NCBI GenBank assembly: GCA_025558095.1
Contig: JAIVFI010000053.1
Coordinates: 1-20,658, forward strand
Direction: 5' to 3'
Length of the DNA stretch: 20,658 nucleotides
Source of the DNA: Hyaloraphidium curvatum
Lineage: Eukaryota; Monoblepharomycota; Hyaloraphidiomycetes; Hyaloraphidiales; Hyaloraphidiaceae
The notes below the pieces were generated by a model. The model was not told the origin of the DNA. It saw only the letters and a program-made list of their open reading frames with translations, and did not search any database. The translations under genes and the position numbers were made by a program. Shown here piece after piece: positions 9,028-17,550 of this stretch; within the stretch, counting starts at the first letter, position 1, and every line of letters begins with the position of its first letter.

Positions 9028-9746
9028 ATGGCGCCGCCGTTCCTCCGGGATCCCCGTTTCCTCCCTCTGCTCATCCTCCTCGCCCTCCTCATCGGCACCA
9101 CCGGTGCGCTCTGCTCCCCGCGCTTCCGGTGCGCGGGACTGACTCCTTCCCGCAACCTCCGTCCCCGCCTCTTCCCGCCCCAATCCCCCGAATTGCCCCC
9201 GGCACGACGCAGCCAACGCTCTCGTGCTCCTCCCCACCCTGCCTGACCCCATGCCCACGCACTTTGACTCGTCCGGCGCGCCGAACGGCTGGTCTTCCCC
9301 GGGGAGCTTCATCGGAATCTGGTTAGGAGTCGCATGGGGCATCGGCGTCGTGTTCGGGCTGCTGGCGCTGCTTCCCAAGGTTGGCTTTCGTCCATTACGG
9401 AAACACCGTAAAGTTAGGGCTGACCGTCGCCGCCGCCGTTCAGGTTCCACGGGGTTGCGTGAACCTCCCCTCCCGCGACGTCCTGGAGCGCTCCGGCCGC
9501 CTCCCGGCCGTGCTCCGCAAGGTCTCCGCGCTCCTTATTGTCAACGGCTGCCTGATTGTGGCCGTTATCTGGGTCATCTTTGCCCTCAGCGCCGCGGCGG
9601 CCGTCGCGGTGCCGCCGATGCTGCCCGCCGCGTCGGTGATCGTGCCGGTGGTGGTGCTGATCGCCGCCGAGATCGCGGTCATCGTGGGCATATTCTGGAT
9701 TGTGAACGAGGAGACGAAGAAGGTCAAGGGGCCCGGATTGCTCTGA
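9028..9746 (+). CDS. DUF1648 domain membrane protein, three exons
   Basis: Exons 9028-9103, 9213-9379 and 9444-9746 give 181 residues. The first intron (109 nt) is longer than its neighbours; the second (64 nt) has CTGAC at 9420-9424 and a CAG acceptor. The N-terminal helix FLPLLILLALLIG is followed by LPDPMPTHFDSSGAPNGW, the hallmark of DUF1648 (a loop between the first two helices), then a second helix, VNLPSRDVLERSGRL (usual form VN+P.RDYW) and two more hydrophobic segments. Both joins restore expected motifs, supporting the exon model. Related bacterial proteins include SdpI-type immunity and growth-control membrane proteins, but the role of eukaryotic copies is not established. It ends in a Lys-rich cytosolic tail. 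Confidence 0.75.
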
Positions 9747-9993
9747 GCTTCGGATTCCAGTTCATTCTTCTTTGAGTTCGGGGCTCGTCATGACGTTCAG
9801 TCGCCTGGTAAACACCAACGAAGACTGCTTTTCGTGGTGGCATCAGATTTTGGCTCCTCATCTCACCACGTGCCACGTGCTGCGGATTCTGACCAATGCT
9901 CCTGACATTCACATTTCTCACTCTGTCAAATATGCCTCTCTTATGGATGCGCCATGCCTCAATGTGGATGTACACTGCTGACACAATACTTAA

Positions 9994-10980
9994 TCACTCG
10001 TCGACCATCAGGCCCATCACGTCCCTTTCCGCGAGCGTCCACGACTCGGATGCGTCGTCCGCGTGCACCTCCCTCCCGGCCTCGAGCTCCTTCAACCTGG
10101 TTTCCAGCTCCACAACCTTGCTTTGGGCCTCTTCCCACGCCGCCCGGATGCCCTCTGCCTCCTTCCACGCCCTCTGGGACTTGTCCAGGGCCTCGTACAC
10201 CGCAAACTTGGTGTCGCCATCCCCGAGATCGTAAGCCCACCTCCCCATCGCGTTCCTGGCCGTGATCCGCACCCTCCCAGGCTTCTCCAGCAACGCCTTG
10301 ACCGCATCGAGGTTCTCCTTCATGCATGCTGAATGCAGCGCCGCGTTCCCATTCCTGTCCCTAGTTTCCGCGTCCGTCCGCGGATCCTCGAGCAGCAAAC
10401 GGACCACCTCGGCATGTCCCGCAGCAGCCGCGACCCCCAAGGCAGCCGCACCCTCGGCGTTGCGCTCGTTTGGATCCGCGCGGCCGTCTTCCAGGAGCAA
10501 GCGCACGGCACGGGCGTTTCCCGTCGCGCAGGGCATCATGAACAGGGTCATGCCCTTGAACCCGTGCTCGACGGAGGCACGGCTGTCGGCGAGGAGGACC
10601 TCCATGGTGTCGGCGTGCCCGCAGAAGCATGCGGCGGCAAAGGGCGTAAGCCCGTCGCGGCTGCGGGCGTTGGGGTCCGCGTTGGGGTCGTGCAGGAGGA
10701 GCTTGACGATTTCGGAGCGGCCAGATGCGCAGGCGAGCAGCAGCGCGGTCCAGCCGTCCTTCGAGCGCGCCCCGCCGTCGGTGCGCGTGTCGGCGAGGAG
10801 CAGTTCGGCCGCGTCCGCGTGCCCGCGCGAGCACGCGTGCATTAGCGGCGTCCATCCGTTGCCATCTGCGCAATTGGGATCGAGCAGCGTGTCCGCGAGG
10901 AGCGACTGCACGGTTTGCGCGTCGCCGTCGCGGCTCGCCTCGAGGAGGCGGACGCCGTCACCCCAGAGGAAAGGCCACAT
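9994..10980 (-). CDS. Ankyrin-repeat protein with C-terminal coiled coil
   Basis: A single open frame of 328 residues from the ATG at 10980-10978 (MWPFLWGDGVRLLEA) to TGA. About seven tandem ankyrin repeats of 33-35 residues span roughly residues 9-255, with repeated cores such as GWTPLMHACSRGHADAAELL, GWTALLLACASGRSEIVKLL and GAAALGVAAAAGHAEVVRLL. After the repeats comes a probable coiled coil (AWEEAQSKVVELETRLKELEAG) and an acidic end. Ankyrin stacks bind other proteins; the partner is unknown. The same frame stays open upstream to an ATG at 11253, which would add 91 residues without domain character; I prefer the inner ATG because the ankyrin fold starts right after it. It converges on the DUF1648 gene, 247 bases away. 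Confidence 0.85.
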   Translation of the reverse strand: MWPFLWGDGVRLLEASRDGDAQTVQSLLADTLLDPNCADGNGWTPLMHACSRGHADAAELLLADTRTDGGARSKDGWTALLLACASGRSEIVKLLLHDPNADPNARSRDGLTPFAAACFCGHADTMEVLLADSRASVEHGFKGMTLFMMPCATGNARAVRLLLEDGRADPNERNAEGAAALGVAAAAGHAEVVRLLLEDPRTDAETRDRNGNAALHSACMKENLDAVKALLEKPGRVRITARNAMGRWAYDLGDGDTKFAVYEALDKSQRAWKEAEGIRAAWEEAQSKVVELETRLKELEAGREVHADDASESWTLAERDVMGLMVDE

Positions 10981-11837
10981 GGTCGCGCGCGGCGAGCGGG
11001 AAGAGGGCGTACTGACAAGTCGACGACCGCAGTTCCGGGCCGAATCGAATGGGCGAGCGCCCGGGAGTCGCCAGCGGAGTTTCCTGGGGACGTGGCACAG
11101 CTCGGGCGGCAACTCGCACTTTTCAAGGCACAACAGTTGCCACGTCTTGCGAGCCACGTCAAACGTCGTCACCGGGCTAACGACGTAACGTCCCGGATGG
11201 ACGTTGCCACGTCGCGATCTAGCCCGAATGCGATTTTTCTGGCCGAAACTCATCGCTAGTTGAACTTCTGGTTCCTGTTTACGTCCGATTTACTTCGCGC
11301 GCCGGCGGCGACGAAGCTGGCTGGCTGTTCCTTGCCGCCCGTTAGCGGTGTACATGGGCAAGCAGCTGGAATTACATTCGTTGCTGAGTGTTAGGTTACT
11401 GTGGCTTGCAAGAACCGCGCGGCCGAGTCGGTGGTTGCCCCCGTCCTTGCCGCTGTACGCCGCACCGGGCCTCTCGCCGTCCCTGGCCGCTCGGAACTGC
11501 AAACCTTTCTGTAATGGCATGAATCGGTGCCGTCTCGTCCACAGAAGGAGCGGCCCGATGGGCACCCTGATCGGTCCGTTGCGGCACCGGGGATTCGGCG
11601 GGGACGCGGACGGGCCCCCAGACATGGGAAACCGCCGGAACAACCGCGGGCATCCGAGACAATTCTCCTTGAAACAGATATCGTACGCGATCCGGAGGGC
11701 GCCAGCCGACCGATCGCGAGGATGTGGATTCAGGGACGCGATCCCAGATGATGTCGGGGTTCTAGCCCCGGCCGGCTGGCGCCCCCCCTTTTGGCTCGCG
11801 AGGACGGAATCGGGGAATAGCCGGAGTGCCCATCGCG
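10981..11837. other. Divergent upstream region of the ankyrin and regulator-like genes
   Basis: The region contains the promoters of two genes pointing away from each other. Open frames on both strands cross it but have no recognisable domain. I looked here for an exon carrying a Zn2Cys6 cluster for the following gene and found none. Confidence 0.4.
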
Positions 11838-14123
11838 ATGCCGGCGTCCGAGCTGTCGTGGGCGCCAAAGCGGCGGCGGGCGCGGGGCCCCGGCATGCGC
11901 CGCTCGCGGTCGCTGGGCCGCGTTGCGTCGAGGGCCGTGCCGCCCCTGTTCCCGTTCCGTGCGGAGCGCCGCGTGCCTCCGCTCGGCGAGGCCCTCCGCG
12001 TTTTGGCGTTGGCGTTCATCGCCGCGACCCACCCGCGGCCGGTCGGCCTGCACGGGCCCTCCTTCCTGGCGGCTCTGGACGCGCGCGCAGAGGGACGGCC
12101 CCACACGGGCGACCCTCGCTGGCCGCGATTCTACCTGTCGCCAGTCTTTGAGGCTTTCTGGACGTACGCTACGGCGGCTGCCGCCCTGGCAAGCAAGGAT
12201 CCCGCAAGGCGGGCCGCGCTCAAGCTGCCAATGCCCCTCCCCGACCTGGTCGACGCCCTGGAGGCGCGGCTCGAGGACGTGCTGGCCGCAGAGGTGGCCA
12301 GGTTCGAGAGGAACGCCGAAAAGACCGGCCCGGGACCGCATCTGCGCACGCCGGAAGCCTATGCCATCGTCTACGTGTGCAGCTTCGCGCCGTACCATCT
12401 GATGGCGCGCACGACCCGCACGGCAAACATTCGGGGCTTCATCCGCGTTGGCGCCCGCGTCTACCGCGCGACGCGGCTGCCGGGCGAGAACTTTGGGTCT
12501 GGGCAGGCTGATTCCGGCCCGCCGAACGCCGAGGACTTCATCTGGGACTGCTTCTGGTCGAGCGCCTTCTTCGGCCTGGCTTTCCACGACGCCTGGTCCG
12601 CCGCCGACGCATTCGGCGCGGCGGCCACGCAGATCATCGACCCCGCCCTCGAATTCCCCGACGCCGAGATCCTGCCCCACGGCGGCATCTTTGATCGGCT
12701 GCCGGCCGCGGCGCTCAGGGACCCAAGCGCGCCGGCATCACCAGAGCTGCTTCGCGCCAGGTATGGAGTCTCTTGGCGGGACTACGTTGGATGGTTTGAC
12801 CATCGCTATTGCGACGCCGCGGACCCCGGCTCGCGCCTGCGCGCGCTCGCCCTCGTGCGCAACATGAAGGACTACGGCGCGCTCGTCACCTGCGGCATGG
12901 TGCTCTTTGTCCGCCTGGCCATCGAGGACCTCAGCACCTTCCTGCGCAGCATCGGCCTCTTCCGCCTGGACCTCCTCGTCGCCGAGGACCTCATCGCCAA
13001 GGGCCACGCCGTCCCCGGCCGCCCGCTGCACCCCCGGCCGCCGGTTCCGCCCCGCGTGGCCCGCCACCTCGACGTCGTGCTCTCCAACCCCGGCCTCCCC
13101 GAGGCCCTCCGTCGCAGCGCCATCGTCCGCTGGGCACTGGACGCCATCTCGATCGCCCTCCCCTCGGACCTCCTCTCGGCCATCCGCGCGGGGTCGTGGG
13201 ACGATTTCGCCGCCTCCCTGCCCCCGCACTACTCTCCCGGCGAACGCTTCCAGATGCTCGGCTACCTGCCGTTCCTTCTCGAATCACGCACCGTCGTGCG
13301 CTGCCCCGAACCCTTCGTCGACCTCTCCTCAGACCCGGGCGCGCTGCACCCGCCGGACATCCGCTCCCCCGCCGGCGACGCTTCCATCCGCCCCGCAATG
13401 CTACGTCTCTGGTCAAGGACACGCGCGTTCTCCGAAGTGCCTGCCGAGGCCGGCGCAGCGGCCCGTATGGTGCGCATGATCCTTGATTCCGGTGGGCTCG
13501 CGATCGGCCTCGTGGTCGCCATCGCATGCCACGCCGCCGCCGTCGCCAGCTGGGCTCTGATCCTGACCGCCCGCGCCCTCGGCCCCGCCGCCGACCCGGG
13601 TGCGGCCGGCATGGTGGCTGCGTGCATGTCGATGCTCGCGGCCGGGGGCAAGCAGCACCGCGCCGTGGCGCTGCTCCTAGGGCGCGTGCTCGAGACGGGG
13701 TCGGTGGAGATGGGAGTCGGGGAGCTGGAGATGCTCCGTTCGGGGAGGCAGACGCGCCCCGCGTGCGGGCATGCGGGGGTGGGCGAGGTGGAGGGGGTGT
13801 GTTGGGGGTGCGCGATGGAGCGGATGGAGGCGTCGCGCGACGCGGAGGAGGGGGACGAGCGGTGGTCCGAGTCGGAGCGCGCGTCGGTGCTGAGCGAGGC
13901 GTCGGTCGGGACGGGGGCCAGCACCGCCAGCCTGGTTCCCGAGTCGGCGGCGGCGGCCGAGCCCGCGGATCCGGCGTTCGCGAGGCCGGTGTGGACGGTG
14001 CTGCACGATGCGCCCGAGGAGCTGGCGAGGAGGATGCCGGCGCTGCGGAGGCGCGTGACGTTCTCGTCGGTCAGGGAGGTCTACGAGACCTTTTCGAGCG
14101 ACGAGTTCCCGGAGGGGCGATGA
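11838..14123 (+). CDS. Large protein resembling the regulatory region of fungal transcription factors
   Basis: An uninterrupted 761-residue frame starts at ATG 11838 (MPASELSWAPKRRRARG) and ends at TGA 14121-14123; the first 30 residues are strongly basic. The body is helical, Ala/Leu-rich and soluble, for example EALRVLALAFIAATHPRP, then alternating helices, and near residues 585-620 the pattern MVAACMSMLAAGGKQHRAV with LLLGRVLETG, which recalls the middle homology region that follows the zinc cluster in fungal regulators. No CX2CX6C cluster is present, so it cannot be called a DNA-binding factor on this evidence. Around residues 641-657 a CGH...CWGC arrangement (C-x-H-x9-C-x2-C) could bind one zinc. 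The last 100 residues are Ser/Glu-rich. It converges with the LRR gene, 133 bases away. The function label is tentative; that it is a real gene is likely. Confidence 0.6.
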   Translation: MPASELSWAPKRRRARGPGMRRSRSLGRVASRAVPPLFPFRAERRVPPLGEALRVLALAFIAATHPRPVGLHGPSFLAALDARAEGRPHTGDPRWPRFYLSPVFEAFWTYATAAAALASKDPARRAALKLPMPLPDLVDALEARLEDVLAAEVARFERNAEKTGPGPHLRTPEAYAIVYVCSFAPYHLMARTTRTANIRGFIRVGARVYRATRLPGENFGSGQADSGPPNAEDFIWDCFWSSAFFGLAFHDAWSAADAFGAAATQIIDPALEFPDAEILPHGGIFDRLPAAALRDPSAPASPELLRARYGVSWRDYVGWFDHRYCDAADPGSRLRALALVRNMKDYGALVTCGMVLFVRLAIEDLSTFLRSIGLFRLDLLVAEDLIAKGHAVPGRPLHPRPPVPPRVARHLDVVLSNPGLPEALRRSAIVRWALDAISIALPSDLLSAIRAGSWDDFAASLPPHYSPGERFQMLGYLPFLLESRTVVRCPEPFVDLSSDPGALHPPDIRSPAGDASIRPAMLRLWSRTRAFSEVPAEAGAAARMVRMILDSGGLAIGLVVAIACHAAAVASWALILTARALGPAADPGAAGMVAACMSMLAAGGKQHRAVALLLGRVLETGSVEMGVGELEMLRSGRQTRPACGHAGVGEVEGVCWGCAMERMEASRDAEEGDERWSESERASVLSEASVGTGASTASLVPESAAAAEPADPAFARPVWTVLHDAPEELARRMPALRRRVTFSSVREVYETFSSDEFPEGR

Positions 14124-14256
14124 AAGGAGCCGCGGTGTATATCCGGCGATTGCTCAGCACGTGATCTTGATCCAAAGAAGGCCGATCTCGACGGGACTCC
14201 GAATCGCGCACCAGGAGACAGGAAGACCATATCAATTGCTTGGGAGCGCCCATACA

Positions 14257-16494
14257 TCACACGAGCAATGCAAGAGCCGCCACCGTCAGTGCGATCCATC
14301 CCGACGCCCGCGACACGGCGGCCGCCGTGGATGCCGGAGGCGACGGCGTGGATGTCGGAATGTCCGCCGAGCTCCCTGTCGCGCACGTCCGGTCCGCCGA
14401 AAGCCCGCCGCCCAGGACCGCCTCCGCGGCCGCGCACCACCCACCCCACCCTTCGGGACATTCGAACCCCGCCCCGCTTGTCGACGGAACGGGCTCTCCC
14501 GGCGCCAAGTTGCGGCACAGGGGATCCGAGTACCACGAGCAGCCCCCGGCGTCGGGCCCCAGGCACGCGGGGCGGCCGGTACCGGGCGAGCGGCGCACGG
14601 AGACGTAGTTGCCCTTGTCCGAGCAGGAGCGCATGCACGTCCAGGTGGTGGGCGAGGGTGTGGGAGCGGTGGGAGGGGCGGTCGAGGTGGGAGGCGGCGC
14701 GGTCGGTGAGATCGCGGCGGTGGACGTCGGGACGGGCGCCGACCGGTCCAGCCACGGCCTGGCCGTGCCCGAGCACCAAAAGTCAGCGCAATTCAAGGGT
14801 CCCTGGCAGCCTGCCGGGTAGGGATAATCCAGCTCCACCTGCTCGCAAGTCCATCCATCCCCGAGCGGATCCGCCTCGGACCGCGGGGTGCAGCACATGG
14901 CGTCCCAGTCGTACGGCGCGGTGCAGTTGCCGTCCCGGTAGAAGAAGCACGATTCCCCGTCCGGGCCGCGGCACTGCGCCGTCCGCCGCCCGCGCACGCG
15001 CAGCCGCCGGAGGAGCATCCACTGGTGGTACTTCCTGCTCTCCAGGCACGTCCAGCCGGTCTCGACGGCCACCTCAGACGCCAGCACGGGGGGCTCGCAG
15101 CGATCAATCAGCAGCACCTCGCCGGAGACAAACACACACCCAGGCGGATAGAACTCGGAGTCGTGCAGGCGGCAGTACCTGACCGGGCGACCGAGGTCCC
15201 TGAACGAGCACACGCCCAAGTCTCGGGCGGGGTGCAGCAAGGGGGCCTCGAGGGCGGGGGCATACCCGCTGCCGCTGACATCGAGGACGACAAGGTTCTC
15301 GAGCGATGCCAGCCGCGACCCGGGGATGGGCCCGGTGGCGTTTGGCAGACGCAGTGTCAGTTCGGCGAGGTCGGGCATTCCCCAGAGGAAATCCGGGAAA
15401 CCGCCCCTCGCCCCGCCCCAGAGCTCGAGCCGGATCAGGGCCTTGAGCTCCGAGATGCTCCCGCGTGGCTCGTTAACGTCGGACCCGTAAGGTGCGGCGG
15501 ACAGGTAGGTGATTGCTCCGTCCGTGCACTCCACCCTGACGCCCGGCTGACGGTGCACGCCGCAGCACGTCTTGCCCGATCCGAAGGGGCCGGCGAGGAA
15601 CTTTGCCCGGTCGAACGAACCCGGGTCGGGCTGCTGCGCCTGCAACCAGTCCGCCAGGTGCCCGCACTGCTCCTCGATCGTGCCCAACCCGTGATCCGTC
15701 CAGGGCTTCGGCACGTCGCCCCAGTGCGGCCGCACGGGTGGGTAGGCCGGGGGCGGCTCGCTGTACGGAAAGGGGTCGCCGGCGCAAGGCGGCAGACCTT
15801 GCACGCACGCGGGCGGGGTACCCGCGGCCCATTCGGCACCGGCGTGGCTGCAAACGGTCTGCGGAATGCGGCAGATCCTCAGCGACTTGGGCATGGGCGG
15901 CAGCCAGCCCGACAGGGCGGTGCCGGAGAGGTCCAGCTCCTCCAGCGCCGGCGTGAGCACGTCCAGGCGCGGCAGCTGGCCCGACACGCCGGTGTGCGAC
16001 AGGTTCAGCCTGCGCAGCCACAGGCCAGCGGGCAGCTGCCGCGGGGCGATGGGCCCCGCGAGGCGCGGGTTGCCGGCGAGGTCGATCTCGTCGAAGACCG
16101 GCAGCGGCAGCAGCGCGGCGGACGCGCCTTCGCCCGGCAGCTCGGCCGCGGCGGGCAGCTGCCATAGCCGCGGCGCGCCGGCCAGCTCGCCCGAGGTCCA
16201 TCGCAGCGACCGCACGCGGCCCGCCCCGTCGCAGGACACCGCGCGGCCGGCGCCCGCGGCGGCGGCGTCGAAGCCGCAGCACGGCTCGCCCGGCCGCGGC
16301 CACGGCTGCCCCGGCGCAAGGAAGGGCGCGAACGCCGCGTCGACCCCCGTGGCGTTGCGGAGGCGCAGGAAGCCGACGAGCGCGTCGCACTGGTAGCGCG
16401 GGTGCGGCGCATACACCGGCCCGCCGGCCCGGGACGGCGCCGCGACGATGGCGACCGCCGCTGCAACGAGGCCGAACGCTGTCCGTTTCTTCAT
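14257..16494 (-). CDS. Secreted LRR protein with duplicated ectodomain and Cys-rich modules, probably GPI-anchored
   Basis: A single 745-residue frame starts at ATG 16494-16492 and ends in TGA. Residues 1-24 form a signal peptide (basic start, then AFGLVAAAVAIVAAPSRA). Two ectodomain halves follow, each beginning with a Cys pair cap (CDALVGFL...CCG...VSC at 36-88 and CGHLADWL...CCG...VEC at 277-323) and continuing into a few plant/fungal-type leucine-rich repeats (LRRLNLSHTGVSGQLP; LVVLDVSGSGYAP). Residues 483-524 and 624-660 are two diverged copies of a Cys-rich module (Y...R...C.GPD..xC..Y.D..C), separated by a Pro/Ser/Thr linker (about 588-617) of mucin-like type. A second Ser/Thr/Pro stretch and a hydrophobic end (WIALTVAALALLV) with no basic tail after it suggest GPI attachment. 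Likely an adhesion or wall-associated surface protein; the ligand is unknown. Confidence 0.85.
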   Translation of the reverse strand: MKKRTAFGLVAAAVAIVAAPSRAGGPVYAPHPRYQCDALVGFLRLRNATGVDAAFAPFLAPGQPWPRPGEPCCGFDAAAAGAGRAVSCDGAGRVRSLRWTSGELAGAPRLWQLPAAAELPGEGASAALLPLPVFDEIDLAGNPRLAGPIAPRQLPAGLWLRRLNLSHTGVSGQLPRLDVLTPALEELDLSGTALSGWLPPMPKSLRICRIPQTVCSHAGAEWAAGTPPACVQGLPPCAGDPFPYSEPPPAYPPVRPHWGDVPKPWTDHGLGTIEEQCGHLADWLQAQQPDPGSFDRAKFLAGPFGSGKTCCGVHRQPGVRVECTDGAITYLSAAPYGSDVNEPRGSISELKALIRLELWGGARGGFPDFLWGMPDLAELTLRLPNATGPIPGSRLASLENLVVLDVSGSGYAPALEAPLLHPARDLGVCSFRDLGRPVRYCRLHDSEFYPPGCVFVSGEVLLIDRCEPPVLASEVAVETGWTCLESRKYHQWMLLRRLRVRGRRTAQCRGPDGESCFFYRDGNCTAPYDWDAMCCTPRSEADPLGDGWTCEQVELDYPYPAGCQGPLNCADFWCSGTARPWLDRSAPVPTSTAAISPTAPPPTSTAPPTAPTPSPTTWTCMRSCSDKGNYVSVRRSPGTGRPACLGPDAGGCSWYSDPLCRNLAPGEPVPSTSGAGFECPEGWGGWCAAAEAVLGGGLSADRTCATGSSADIPTSTPSPPASTAAAVSRASGWIALTVAALALLV

Positions 16495-16789
16495 TGTAAC
16501 TGCGAGCACGGAGCTCCTGATGTGAATGTGAGTCGTCGTGTGGCGAAGCAGGGATCGTGAGCCTCCTGAACCCGACGGTCACGTCATGCAGCTCCCACCG
16601 GCCTGAAACTCATCATTTAATCGACATTTGATTCAAAGGCTTGCTACGCGCAATGACTCTGTCTCCTGACGGGAAAGAAGCCCAGGTAGCAATCGACCGG
16701 CTCCCCATCGAGCCGGCACAGCGGCTGCTTCACCGCCCGACCCGAAGCAGGAGCATCCCGCTTCTTACTTAACTGGGTCACACCGCCAG

Positions 16790-17476
16790 CTACCACAGGC
16801 CCGGAACCAGTCTCCACTTCACCGCCTCCGCGTACTCCGCGTATCCATCCAGCCCCGTCAGCATCTCCTCCTCCCGCTCCAACCTCGCAGCGATCCCCGC
16901 CAGCAGCCCGATCGCCGGCATGGCGGCCCAGCGCGACCCCAGCGCCAACGGCGCGCCGAGCAGCAGCAGCGCGCCGCCCGAGTACATGGGGTGCCGCACG
17001 ATCCCGTACGGGCCCGAGGTAATGAGTCTCTGATCGAAGATTTGCACCGTCGAAGCAGCTTACGGGTTGGTGGCGAGCGCGACGGCGACGCCCAGGAATC
17101 CCAGCAGCACCAAGAGCAGCCCGCAGTCCTGCACGAAGCGCGGGAGGCGTTCCCCGAGCAGCCTGTATTCGAAGCCGGCCAGCGCGAGGAGCAGGCAGAA
17201 GAGCGCGCCGTTGGCGGCCTGCAGCGCCGCGTGGCCCCCGTCGGGCTCTGCGACCGACAGCCGCCGCGCGACGAGCTCGGGGCTGAACGCGAGGAAGAAG
17301 CACGAGAGCGCGGCGCAGCACGCGAGGAACGCGGCGAGGAATCGGCGGCCCGGCGGGAAGCCCGTCGTGTCGGCGGCGCCGAAGAGCAGCGCCGCCATGG
17401 CGCACGCGAGGAAGACGAGGCCGCCGAGGGTGCCGAGCGCGAGGGACGCGGGGGAGGGCGGGCCGGACGCGTCCAT
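16790..17476 (-). CDS. Isoprenylcysteine carboxyl methyltransferase-like membrane protein with in-frame TAA
   Basis: The frame opens at ATG 17476-17474 and encodes four or more membrane helices (LALGTLGGLVFLACAMAALL and later segments). It meets TAA at 17062-17060 (codon 139), and continues in the same frame through AASTVQIFDQRL, SGPYGIVRHPMYSGG, further hydrophobic segments and EEEMLTGLDGYAEYAEAVKW to RLVPGLW and TAG at 16790. SGPY.-VRHPMY-G and the closing E..L..-GY-.Y...V.WRL-PGLW are hallmarks of the ICMT/NnrU/PEMT-like methyltransferases, which transfer a methyl group from S-adenosylmethionine at the membrane. Sequence flanking the stop also fits the family, suggesting a Tyr or Phe codon turned to TAA. 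Alternatively, a 36-nt GT-AG segment (17061-17026) could be spliced out in phase. If neither rescue operates, only the N-terminal 138 residues are made, without the catalytic motif. Confidence 0.75.
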
Positions 17477-17550
17477 TGTCGCCGAAGAGACGACCCGCGT
17501 GCACGCCACCCGGGCGGAGGTCTGGATCCGCGCTTCCTTACACGTGCGCG
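17477..17550. promoter_or_regulatory. 74-bp divergent start region between methyltransferase and protease genes
   Basis: The ATGs of the two divergent genes lie only 74 bases apart, so the promoters and both 5' leaders must overlap each other or the opposite coding region. No TATA-like sequence is seen. The layout permits shared regulation, but nothing in the sequence proves it. Confidence 0.45.

Noticed and set aside
10262-11188. 308-codon plus-strand frame opposite the ankyrin gene
   Set aside because: It is an antisense shadow: the minus strand shows clear tandem ankyrin repeats, while this frame is Ser/Arg/Ala-rich with no motif.
10981-11837. Possible Zn2Cys6 exon upstream of the regulator-like gene
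   Set aside because: No CX2CX6C spacing was found in any frame inspected, so no exon was added.
15580-15610. Walker A-like GPFGSGKT in the LRR protein
   Set aside because: The protein is secreted, no Walker B or NTPase fold surrounds it, and the matching position in the first ectodomain half (APGQPWPRPGEPCC) lacks it, so it is a chance loop.
15025-16167. Long plus-strand frame opposite the LRR gene
   Set aside because: The minus strand has a signal peptide, leucine-rich repeats and Cys modules; the plus-strand translation has no such order.
17060-17062. Reassigned TAA codon across the genome
   Set aside because: Only one in-frame TAA was found and the frame has simpler explanations (mutation, base error or mini-intron); TAG and TGA clearly act as stops here.
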